From NCBI GenBank assembly GCA_944386965.1, contig CALXDE010000208.1:1-8557 (forward strand): a DNA stretch of 8,557 nt, written 5' to 3'. Source of the DNA: an uncultured Oscillospiraceae bacterium. Its GTDB lineage: Bacteria > Bacillota_A > Clostridia > Oscillospirales > Oscillospiraceae. The position numbers and the translations under genes are program-made. Within the stretch, counting starts at the first letter, position 1; each line of letters opens with the position of its first letter. Positions 1 through 5,263 of this stretch are shown in pieces. Below the pieces are notes generated by a model. The model saw only the letters and a program-made list of their open reading frames with translations. It was not told the origin of the DNA and searched no databases.

Positions 1-573
1 GGCCGCATGGAGTACGAGGTGGAGTTCTGGAGCGGCAACACCGAGTATGACTACGACATCGACGCCCTGACCGGCGAGATCCGCAGCTATGACCGGGATA
101 TCGAGGGGTACAACATCCCCACCCAGACCCAGACCGGCACCGACATCGGCCAGTCCAAGGCGGAGAGCATCGCCCTGAGCGACGCCGGGGTCAGCAAGTC
201 CGATACTGTGTTCCTCCAGACCTGGCGGGACTGGGACGACGGCCGCGTGATCTACGAGGTGGAGTTCTTCGCCGGCAACCGGGAGTATGACTACGAGATC
301 GACGCCTACACCGGCGCCATCATCAGCAAGGACTACGATGCGGAGTACTACACCCCCTCCCAGTCCGGCAGCTACATCGGCGAGTCCCGGGCCAAGGAGA
401 TCGCTCTCAGCCAGGCCGGCGTCTCCGCCAGCAACGCCTCCTTCATCAAGTGCAAGCTGGACATTGACGACGGGCGGGCCGTCTACGACATCGAGTTCCG
501 CAGCGGCTGGATCGAGTACGAGGCGGAGATCGACGCCTACACCGGCGCCATTCTGGATTGGGACATCGACTGA
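1..573 (+). CDS. PepSY-repeat protein, 3' end (5' end lies outside the window)
   Basis: The reading frame is open from the first base. Residues before the ATG at position 7 (Gly-Arg) continue the repeat pattern, because later copies also read DDGR before the same segment, so the true start is upstream. The visible part holds the end of one PepSY-like module and two complete ones. Each complete module runs from IG(Q/E)S(K/R)A, through a helix ending in AL(S)xAGV, to strands with DDGRxxYxxEF and a closing EIDAYTGAI. PepSY modules occur in secreted or membrane-anchored proteins, and peptidase-inhibitory roles have been proposed for the family. The protein is strongly acidic and rich in Tyr and Asp, which fits an extracellular location. 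A signal peptide or lipobox would be at the missing N terminus, so location is inferred. Family assignment is fairly secure; the specific role is unknown. Confidence 0.85.
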   Translation, partial: GRMEYEVEFWSGNTEYDYDIDALTGEIRSYDRDIEGYNIPTQTQTGTDIGQSKAESIALSDAGVSKSDTVFLQTWRDWDDGRVIYEVEFFAGNREYDYEIDAYTGAIISKDYDAEYYTPSQSGSYIGESRAKEIALSQAGVSASNASFIKCKLDIDDGRAVYDIEFRSGWIEYEAEIDAYTGAILDWDID

Positions 574-620
574 GCCGGACGTTCCCGGCAGCCGAACCGA
601 CAGGGATCAGTGAATAGAGC

Positions 621-655
621 AGGGCCCGGCGCAGCTGCGCCGGGCCCTGTTTTGT
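621..655 (+). terminator. Intrinsic terminator after the PepSY gene
   Basis: Positions 621-648 form a perfect 28-bp palindrome (14+14), GC-rich, followed by GTTTTG. It starts 48 bases after the PepSY stop. It also lies 9 bases beyond the stop of the convergent gene on the minus strand. The minus-strand side has no T-run, so it suits the plus-strand transcript best and may act weakly both ways. Confidence 0.8.
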
Positions 656-656
656 G

Positions 657-1193
657 CTAGCGCTTGTGCAGAACCTCCCGCCGGATATAGGCCAGGGTTT
701 CCTCCTCTCCCCGGTCCCGGAGCATCCGGAGCAGCCGCTCCAGCAGGTCCCTGGTGTTGGGGTGGATGATGTAGTGGTCAGCGGAAGCGGCGTAGTACTC
801 CCAGGCGGAGGCGTCGGTATACTTCTCCTTCTGGTAGATGCGGCTGGCGGCAACCCGGTCGCAGAACATCTCCACCACATACTTCACCGGCATCTCCATG
901 CCGCCCATGCGGTAGCCCAGCTCCGGGGCGTAATCGATCCAGTACTCCAGGTGGTGCCGGTTGCGGCCCTTGTGGTGGAGCCAGGCCGAGGAGACGCCGC
1001 TCTCCAGCCGCTCCAGCTCGTTGGGGCTGCGGTAGCCGCAGAAGTATTTTGCCCCCACCCGAAACTCCGTGGGGGAGTATTTGGACAGGTCGTGGAGCAG
1101 ACCCTGTTTGTAAAGCCCCACCTTGAAACAGTATTTCCGCACCAGCCGCTTGTGGGCGGTGATGGTCCTGAGATGTCCCAGCCACTTTACCAT
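657..1193 (-). CDS. DUF5662-type protein (178 aa)
   Basis: The ATG at 1193 is chosen because AGGAGG (1200-1205) lies 6 bases before it. The frame stays open to 1445, but that extension overlaps the neighbouring gene and has no ribosome binding site. The protein has features I associate with DUF5662: an N-terminal segment with HDLSKYSPTEF (about residues 34-44) and a central HHKGRNRHHLEYW block, followed by a Met/Asp-rich helix (MEMPVKYVVEMFCDRVAA). The many paired His and Asp residues suggest a metal-binding helical fold resembling HD-type proteins; this is inference. Members are sometimes labelled 'catalase' in databases, but nothing here shows a haem catalase signature. There is no signal peptide, so it is probably cytoplasmic. 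Function is unknown. It lies downstream of the 98-residue gene with a 94-base gap that contains its own possible promoter. Confidence 0.85.
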   Translation of the reverse strand: MVKWLGHLRTITAHKRLVRKYCFKVGLYKQGLLHDLSKYSPTEFRVGAKYFCGYRSPNELERLESGVSSAWLHHKGRNRHHLEYWIDYAPELGYRMGGMEMPVKYVVEMFCDRVAASRIYQKEKYTDASAWEYYAASADHYIIHPNTRDLLERLLRMLRDRGEEETLAYIRREVLHKR

Positions 1194-1229
1194 GGCGCGC
1201 CTCCTGCCGTATCGGATATCGTTGGCATC

Positions 1230-1238
1230 AGTATAGCA
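1230..1238 (-). promoter_or_regulatory. Possible extended -10 promoter for the DUF5662-type gene
   Basis: On the minus strand this reads TGC-TATACT, an extended -10 element with 5 of 6 matches in the hexamer. It lies about 36 bases upstream of the ATG. No good -35 is seen at the usual distance, so the call rests on the extended -10 alone. Confidence 0.4.
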
Positions 1239-1287
1239 CAGCGGCGGGGAAAAAGCTACCCGGAGATGGGGCGGAGCGGCAAAGCGG

Positions 1288-1584
1288 TCAGGCGCTTCGG
1301 ACGGGCGCTCCCCGCCGTTCGGCCAGTTCCCGCCGGGCGGGCACGGCCCGGACACCCGAGGGGGTGGGAAGAATATGGTAAACCGTGGCCCGGCCCCAGC
1401 GCCAGGCCGCGAAGCCGCCCTCGGCCAGGGCCTCGATCCGGTCAAACCGGAAGGGGATCACAGTCTCCCAGCCGCCCGCGGCCACCACGCCGCAGCAGCC
1501 GTCGGCCTGGGAGGCAAGAAAGAGCACATGGGTGCCGCCGTCAAAGGAAAAGACGGCGGAGCCGGTGAGCAGCAGATCGTTCAT
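1288..1584 (-). CDS. Hypothetical protein (98 aa)
   Basis: I do not recognise this gene. It is supported by an ideal ribosome binding site, AAGGAGG at 1593-1599, 8 bases before the ATG. The protein has no signal peptide or membrane segment. Its first 75 residues alternate short hydrophobic strands with Gly-rich turns (TGSAVFSFDGGTHVLFLAS, then FDRIEALAEGGFAAWRWG), suggesting a small all-beta fold. The FDxIEaLxeGgFxxxxxG pattern faintly resembles a WG-type beta repeat, but only one copy is present, so this is not secure. The last 20 residues are Arg/Ala/Pro-rich and probably disordered. Two adjacent cysteines (CC, about residues 30-31) stand out. It follows the arsR-like gene on the same strand but is separated by a terminator-like hairpin, so it is probably its own unit. 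Confidence 0.7.
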   Translation of the reverse strand: MNDLLLTGSAVFSFDGGTHVLFLASQADGCCGVVAAGGWETVIPFRFDRIEALAEGGFAAWRWGRATVYHILPTPSGVRAVPARRELAERRGAPVRSA

Positions 1585-1613
1585 GGGAGATTCCTCCTTG
1601 CTTTGATGGTACC

Positions 1614-1622
1614 AGAATACCA
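1614..1622 (-). promoter_or_regulatory. Possible extended -10 promoter for the 98-aa gene
   Basis: The minus strand reads TGG-TATTCT, with 4 of 6 matches in the hexamer plus the extended TG. It sits 30 bases before the start codon and after the terminator hairpin of the upstream gene. No convincing -35 is visible. Confidence 0.3.
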
Positions 1623-1635
1623 GGAGAGACGTCCC

Positions 1636-1655
1636 AAAAACCGGACAGTGCCCGG
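1636..1655 (-). terminator. Intrinsic terminator after the ArsR-family gene
   Basis: Read on the minus strand, CCGGGC-ACT-GTCCGG folds into a 6-bp stem with one G-U pair and a 3-base loop, followed directly by TTTTT. It begins 11 bases after the stop codon of the ArsR-family gene and would separate it from the 98-aa gene. Confidence 0.6.
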
Positions 1656-1665
1656 GGCCTGCCCC

Positions 1666-2028
1666 CTATTTCGAGGGACAGGCGATCTTGACCAGCGCCT
1701 CGATCATGTGGTGGAGCAGCTGGGCCCGCTCGGTGTCCGCGGCCCGGTAATAGACCTCCTTGCCATCCCGCCGGCTGACGATCAGGCCGCCGGCCTTCAG
1801 CTGTTTCAAGTGGTGGGACACCGCCGGGCTGCTCATATCCACCATGGCGGACAGATTGATGACGCACTCCTCACAGTGGCACAGCAGCCAGAAAATCCGG
1901 ATGCGGCTTCCGTCTCCCAGCTGTTTGAAAATGTCCGCCACGGTCTGAAAATCATCCACACTGGGCACATGGTGCAGTTCCCGCTCCATGGACTGGCCGT
2001 GGTCGTGGGGCAGCGGCAGATTGGACAT
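1666..2028 (-). CDS. ArsR/SmtB-family metal-responsive repressor (120 aa)
   Basis: A winged helix-turn-helix protein of usual family length. The core spans about residues 29-100: a helix ending in LGDGSRIRIFWLL, the recognition helix MSSPAVSHHLKQLKAGGLI (65-83), and the wing RRDGKEVYYRA. Family members repress metal-export genes and leave DNA when metal binds. The ATG at 2028 is chosen because AAGGAGG (2037-2043) lies 8 bases upstream; an in-frame GTG at 2035-2037 overlaps that site and cannot be the start. Possible metal ligands are the N-terminal HDH (8-10) and HH (19-20), Cys50, Cys52 and Cys55 (CHCEEC), Cys117, and His106/His107. The classic ELCVxDL metal-box appears as EECVINL (53-59), so the sensing site is not standard. 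It is transcribed divergently from the HMA/ATPase genes, which it very likely controls. Confidence 0.92.
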   Translation of the reverse strand: MSNLPLPHDHGQSMERELHHVPSVDDFQTVADIFKQLGDGSRIRIFWLLCHCEECVINLSAMVDMSSPAVSHHLKQLKAGGLIVSRRDGKEVYYRAADTERAQLLHHMIEALVKIACPSK

Positions 2029-2051
2029 ACGATCCACCTCCTTTGTTCTCT

Positions 2052-2060
2052 ATTGTACCA
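2052..2060 (-). promoter_or_regulatory. Extended -10 promoter of the ArsR-family gene
   Basis: The minus strand reads TGG-TACAAT, an extended -10 with 5 of 6 matches, 23 bases before the ATG. The -35 region is poor (TTCCTA at 16-base spacing). The transcript start would fall just upstream of the AAGGAGG site. Confidence 0.55.
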
Positions 2061-2102
2061 TATTTTTTCCGGATAGGAACCCCGAAAATCGTTGAGGACC
2101 TC

Positions 2103-2131
2103 TTGACAGCGGAGGAAAAAGGGCGTATACT
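2103..2131 (+). promoter_or_regulatory. Strong promoter of the HMA gene
   Basis: A perfect -35 TTGACA (2103-2108), a 17-base spacer and -10 TATACT (2126-2131). The predicted transcript start is near 2138, inside the proposed operator, giving a leader of roughly 54 bases. A promoter this close to consensus needs tight repression, which fits an ArsR-type repressor bound over the start site. Confidence 0.85.
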
Positions 2132-2134
2132 GCA

Positions 2135-2160
2135 TACAGTTAAATAATTGTTTAATCGTT
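2135..2160 (+). promoter_or_regulatory. Proposed ArsR-family operator O1
   Basis: Two head-to-tail half-sites, TAATTGTT (2145-2152) and TAATCGTT (2153-2160), follow the -10 directly. A degenerate inverted half, TACAGTTA (2135-2142), lies two bases before the first and matches AAC(A/G)ATTA at 6 of 8 positions. An inverted repeat with a 2-base centre is the arrangement known for ArsR/SmtB operators. The same half-site recurs before the ATPase gene (2488-2505), and a 7-of-8 match AAATCGTT is at 2086-2093 upstream of the -35. Binding is inferred. Confidence 0.6.
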
Positions 2161-2191
2161 ATTTCGTAAGAGATCGGGAAGGAGAAGCGCC

Positions 2192-2410
2192 ATGAAGAAG
2201 ACCTACAAGATCGATGTGGACTGCGCCAATTGCGCCAACAAGATGGAGGATGCCGCCCGCAAGACCGAGGGTGTCCAGAGCTGCACGGTGAATTTCATGA
2301 CTTTGAAAATGAGTGTGGAGTTTGCGGAGGGCCACGACCCCAAGACGGTGATGGAGCAGGTTCGGAAGAATTGCAAGCGGGTGGAGGACGACTGCGAAAT
2401 CTTCCTGTAA
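2192..2410 (+). CDS. Free-standing heavy-metal-associated (HMA) domain protein (72 aa)
   Basis: One HMA (ferredoxin-like) domain and nothing else. The metal-binding loop reads DVDCANCANKME (residues 8-19), with Cys11 and Cys14 as the CxxC pair. The DCANCANKME form is typical of the N-terminal domains of Zn/Cd/Pb-exporting ATPases rather than the GMTCxxC of copper chaperones, so Zn(II), Cd(II) or Pb(II) is the likelier cargo. Two more cysteines near the C terminus (Cys61 and Cys68, in NCKRVEDDCEIF) might add a binding site. AAGGAG (2179-2184) sits 7 bases before the ATG. It is the first gene after the strong promoter and operator and is followed 114 bases later by the ATPase, which lacks such a domain. 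It probably delivers metal to the pump or acts as its detached sensor domain; a buffering role is the alternative. Confidence 0.9.
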   Translation: MKKTYKIDVDCANCANKMEDAARKTEGVQSCTVNFMTLKMSVEFAEGHDPKTVMEQVRKNCKRVEDDCEIFL

Positions 2411-2446
2411 CCCGCCGGAAAAACGACAGATCACAGAAAACTGCTG

Positions 2447-2470
2447 GAGAGCGCCCGGGGAGGCGCTCTC
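2447..2470 (+). other. Hairpin between the HMA and ATPase genes
   Basis: A perfect 9-bp stem, GAGAGCGCC / GGCGCTCTC, with a 6-base loop. It is followed by TTAGCGG, so there is no real T-run. It may be a leaky terminator or a processing/stability hairpin that sets unequal amounts of the two products. Confidence 0.55.
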
Positions 2471-2487
2471 TTAGCGGAAAACAAATA

Positions 2488-2505
2488 AACGATTACTTAA
2501 TTGTT
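2488..2505 (+). promoter_or_regulatory. Proposed ArsR-family operator O2 before the ATPase
   Basis: AACGATTA-CT-TAATTGTT is an 18-base inverted repeat with a 2-base centre; 7 of 8 half-site positions pair. Its half-sites match those of O1. It ends 19 bases before the ATPase ATG and 7 bases before the Shine-Dalgarno-like GAGGTG. I could not find a convincing promoter of its own here, so it may act as a roadblock to transcripts from the HMA promoter or overlie a weak internal promoter. Confidence 0.6.
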
Positions 2506-2524
2506 ATGAAATGAGGTGTCTTCC

Positions 2525-4411
2525 ATGAACAAGAAGCAGCGGGTCATGCTGGTCCGCATCCTGGTGGCGGCGGCGCTGCTGGTTGTCCTGCATTTCGTCC
2601 CGGCAGCCGGATGGCTCCGGTTTGGGCTGTATCTGATCCCCTATCTGGTGATCGGATACGACATTTTGCGCAAGGCCTGGAGGGGAATTCTGAACCGGCA
2701 GGTGTTCGACGAGAATTTTCTCATGGCCGTAGCCACTGTTGGGGCCATTGCCCTGGCCCTCTACGAGAACAGCGGCGATTACACCGAGGCTATCGCCGTG
2801 ATGCTGTTCTATCAGGTGGGGGAGTGGTTCCAGTCCTATGCCGTGGGCAGGAGCCGCCGGAATATCAGTGAGCTCATGGACATCCGCCCGGACTACGCCA
2901 ATGTTGAGGCGGAGGGTCAGCTGGAGCAGGTGGACCCGGACGAGGTGGCTGTCGGCACCGTCATTGTGGTCCAGCCCGGGGAGAAGGTGCCCATTGACGG
3001 CGTGGTCACCGAGGGAGCATCCACGCTGAACACCGCCGCCCTCACCGGGGAGTCCCTCCCCCGGGAGGTACAGGCGGGGGACGAGATCATCAGCGGCTGC
3101 ATCAACATGACCGGCGTGCTGAAGGTCCGTACGACCAGGGAGTTCGGGGAGTCCACCGTGTCCAAGATCCTGGATCTGGTGGAGAACGCCTCCTCCCGCA
3201 AGTCCCGGTCCGAGGCGTTTATCTCCAAATTTGCCCGGATTTACACGCCGGCGGTGTGCGGCAGCGCTGTGGCGCTGGCCGTCCTGCCGCCGCTGGTCCG
3301 GATGCTCGGCCTGGGCCTTGCCGCCGACTGGGGCACATGGGTGTACCGGGCGCTCACCTTCCTGGTGGCCAGCTGTCCCTGCGCCCTGGTCATCAGCATC
3401 CCTCTGAGCTTTTTTGCCGGGATCGGCGGCGCCAGCAACGCCGGTATCCTGGTCAAGGGCTCCAACTATCTGGAGACGCTGTCCCAGACAAGGATTGTGG
3501 TGTTTGATAAGACCGGGACCCTGACCCAGGGGACCTTTGAGGTGGCGGGCATCCACCACAGCGAGATGGAAAACGAAAAGCTGCTGGAGTATGCCGCCCT
3601 GGCCGAGAGCGCTTCCAGCCATCCCATCAGCCGCAGCCTTCAGCGGGCCTATGGCCGGGAGGTGGACCGCGGCCGGGTCAGCGATATCCAGGAGCACAGC
3701 GGCAGCGGCGTCGTCGCCCGGGTGGACGGCCATACGGTGGCCGCCGGCAACGATAAGCTGATGGACCAGCTGGGCATCCCCTATATTCCCTGCCGCAGCG
3801 TGGGCACCATCATCCACATGGCCATTGACGGCCAGTATGCCGGCCATATCGTCATCTCTGACGCGGTAAAGCCCCACGCCAAGGAGGCCATCCAGGCCCT
3901 GGGAGACGCCGGCGTGCGGAAGACGGTGATGCTCACCGGAGACATTGGAACGGTAGCCGACCAGGTGGCGGCTGAGCTGGGGGTGGATCAGGTGTACAGC
4001 CAGCTCCTGCCCGCCGACAAGGTGGAGAAGGTGGAGGCGCTGCTGCGGGAGAAACCCGGGAAGGCCAAGCTGGCCTTCGTGGGCGACGGCATCAACGACG
4101 CCCCGGTCCTCAGCCGGGCAGACATCGGCATCGCCATGGGAGCCATGGGCTCAGACGCCGCCATCGAGGCCGCGGATGTGGTCCTGATGGACGACGATCC
4201 GCTGAAGATCGCGAAAGCGATTCGGATTTCCCGCAAGTGCCTGGGCATCGTCTATCAGAACATCGTCTTTGCCATCGGCATCAAGCTGGCCTGCCTGATC
4301 CTGGTGGCTCTGGGCCTTGCCAACATGTGGCTGGCGATTTTTGCCGACGTGGGTGTGATGATTCTGGCGGTGCTCAACGCCATCCGGGCGCTGTTTGTGA
4401 AAAACCTGTGA
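2525..4411 (+). CDS. cadA: P1B-2 type Zn2+/Cd2+/Pb2+-exporting P-type ATPase (628 aa)
   Basis: Pumps soft divalent metals out of the cytoplasm using ATP. All catalytic parts are present: actuator TGES (174-177), membrane CPC metal site (Cys284, Cys286), DKTGT with phosphorylated Asp328, the SSHP motif (His366-Pro367) and GDGIND (520-525). The last membrane segments carry AIGIKL (Lys587) and IFADVG (Asp608), the residues that define the ZntA/CadA group and argue against a copper pump. The ATG at 2525 has GAGGTG (2513-2518) 6 bases upstream; an in-frame GTG at 2516 overlaps that site and is not preferred. The protein begins almost directly with a membrane segment (residues 8-25) and has no N-terminal HMA domain, unlike typical ZntA/CadA of about 700 or more residues. 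The upstream HMA protein supplies that part separately. Exact metal preference cannot be read from sequence. Confidence 0.95.
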   Translation: MNKKQRVMLVRILVAAALLVVLHFVPAAGWLRFGLYLIPYLVIGYDILRKAWRGILNRQVFDENFLMAVATVGAIALALYENSGDYTEAIAVMLFYQVGEWFQSYAVGRSRRNISELMDIRPDYANVEAEGQLEQVDPDEVAVGTVIVVQPGEKVPIDGVVTEGASTLNTAALTGESLPREVQAGDEIISGCINMTGVLKVRTTREFGESTVSKILDLVENASSRKSRSEAFISKFARIYTPAVCGSAVALAVLPPLVRMLGLGLAADWGTWVYRALTFLVASCPCALVISIPLSFFAGIGGASNAGILVKGSNYLETLSQTRIVVFDKTGTLTQGTFEVAGIHHSEMENEKLLEYAALAESASSHPISRSLQRAYGREVDRGRVSDIQEHSGSGVVARVDGHTVAAGNDKLMDQLGIPYIPCRSVGTIIHMAIDGQYAGHIVISDAVKPHAKEAIQALGDAGVRKTVMLTGDIGTVADQVAAELGVDQVYSQLLPADKVEKVEALLREKPGKAKLAFVGDGINDAPVLSRADIGIAMGAMGSDAAIEAADVVLMDDDPLKIAKAIRISRKCLGIVYQNIVFAIGIKLACLILVALGLANMWLAIFADVGVMILAVLNAIRALFVKNL

Positions 4412-4435
4412 GTATCCATGCGTCTGGGGAGCAAT

Positions 4436-4461
4436 TTCCCACCGGGGAGGGGGAACTTTTT
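4436..4461 (+). terminator. Weak possible terminator after the ATPase gene
   Basis: TTCCC (4436-4440) can pair with GGGAA (4451-4455), followed by CTTTTT. The stem is only 5 bp with a 10-base loop, so the call rests mainly on the T-run. The rest of the 99-base gap before the next gene shows no clear promoter. Confidence 0.3.
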
Positions 4462-4510
4462 CTGACGGGCACCGTCTAAACAACAAAACCCAGACAGAGG
4501 AGGAGAAACG

Positions 4511-5128
4511 ATGCGTGTACGTTGGAACCTGTTCCTGGCGCTGGGGCTGCTGGCCCTGACGCTCACCGCCTGCGCCGCCGGCGGAAACGGCGGCGCGGAG
4601 GCGGATGAGCCCGCCCGGCCCAATGTCTCCCAAGAAGTCTCGCCGGAGGAGGGGGGAGAGAACTCCGCTCAGACGGATATCGCGAAAGAGGAGGAGGTGT
4701 CGGTGGAGCTGTATCTGCCCAATGACAATGCCGACGGCTTTGTGGTGGTGACGGAGACGGCGGCGTCCGGCGCCCAGGGGCTTGTGGATGCCCTGACAGC
4801 CCACGGCGTCCTGCCGGAGGGCGTTGCGGTAAACAGCTTCGAGACGACCAGCGACGGCGTGGAAACCCAGGAGGGGGATGTCGTCAGCTATGAGGTGGGA
4901 GAGGTGTTCCTGACCATGGACTTGTCGGAGGAATTCCTTTCCGCCCTGTCCGGAGTCGGCACCGCCGGGGAGACAATGGTGATGGGGAGCCTGGTGAACA
5001 CCTTCCTCACCGCCTATCAGGCCCAGACGCTGACCCTCACCTGCGGCGGGGCGGCGGTGGAAACCGGCCACGCCGTCTATGACGAGCCCCTGACCTTTTA
5101 CGACCTGCCCTGGGCGCAGGCGGAATGA
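4511..5128 (+). CDS. GerMN-domain-like lipoprotein (205 aa)
   Basis: AGGAGGAG (4498-4505) lies 5 bases before the ATG. The N terminus is a lipoprotein signal: Arg-rich start, hydrophobic core and lipobox LTAC with Cys21 as the lipidated residue. A low-complexity acidic linker (about 22-60, rich in Gly, Glu and Pro) leads into a domain of about 135 residues. That domain starts VSVELYLPNDNADGFVV, contains a helix ALVDALTAHGVLPEGVAVNSF-like segment, then LTMDLSEEFLSAL, a MGSLVNTFLTAY helix and strands to the end. This order matches GerMN ('Germane') domains of GerM and related sporulation or cell-envelope lipoproteins. The protein would sit on the outer face of the cytoplasmic membrane. It is smaller than B. 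subtilis GerM, which has two such domains. No functional link to the metal pump upstream is evident; it probably forms its own unit. Confidence 0.85.
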   Translation: MRVRWNLFLALGLLALTLTACAAGGNGGAEADEPARPNVSQEVSPEEGGENSAQTDIAKEEEVSVELYLPNDNADGFVVVTETAASGAQGLVDALTAHGVLPEGVAVNSFETTSDGVETQEGDVVSYEVGEVFLTMDLSEEFLSALSGVGTAGETMVMGSLVNTFLTAYQAQTLTLTCGGAAVETGHAVYDEPLTFYDLPWAQAE

Positions 5129-5150
5129 CGGCGGAAAGCGGGAAAGAGGC

Positions 5151-5193
5151 AACTCCCCCCGCGGAGCAGCGACGCTCCGCGGGGGGAGTTTTG
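5151..5193 (+). terminator. Strong terminator after the GerMN-like lipoprotein
   Basis: A perfect 17-bp stem (5151-5167 with 5174-5190), loop AGCGAC, continuing into TTTT at 5189-5192. It starts 22 bases after the lipoprotein stop. It also lies 73 bases beyond the end of the convergent membrane-protein gene and may serve both directions, though the minus side has only a broken T-run. Confidence 0.9.
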
Positions 5194-5263
5194 CGTGGCT
5201 CACCGGCGCGGCAGAGGGCCCGGGGAGAGCACGCCGCCGGAAGCGGATATGGGTAAGGGGAGC

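Noticed and set aside
621..648. Perfect 28-bp palindrome considered as an operator or recombination site
   Set aside because: It sits between two convergent gene ends and is followed by TTTT, so a terminator explains it fully.
1194..1445. N-terminal extension of the DUF5662-type protein up to 1445
   Set aside because: The extension overlaps the 98-residue gene, is Pro/Arg-rich shadow sequence, and the ATG at 1193 has an ideal AGGAGG.
654..1568. A 304-codon open frame on the plus strand
   Set aside because: It lies antisense to two minus-strand genes that have good ribosome binding sites, has no such site itself, and shows no recognisable domain.
2029..2037. GTG at 2035-2037 as the start of the ArsR-family protein
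   Set aside because: It overlaps the AAGGAGG; the ATG at 2028 is 8 bases downstream of that site.
2505..2510. TGT-TATGAA as an extended -10 promoter for the ATPase
   Set aside because: The transcript would start inside the ribosome binding site and leave only about 8 bases before the ATG, so it is unlikely to yield translatable mRNA.
2516..2524. GTG at 2516 as the ATPase start
   Set aside because: It overlaps the GAGGTG ribosome binding site; the ATG at 2525 has correct spacing.
2504..3877. A 457-codon open frame on the minus strand
   Set aside because: It is antisense to the ATPase, whose catalytic motifs are all intact; composition is typical of a GC-driven shadow frame.
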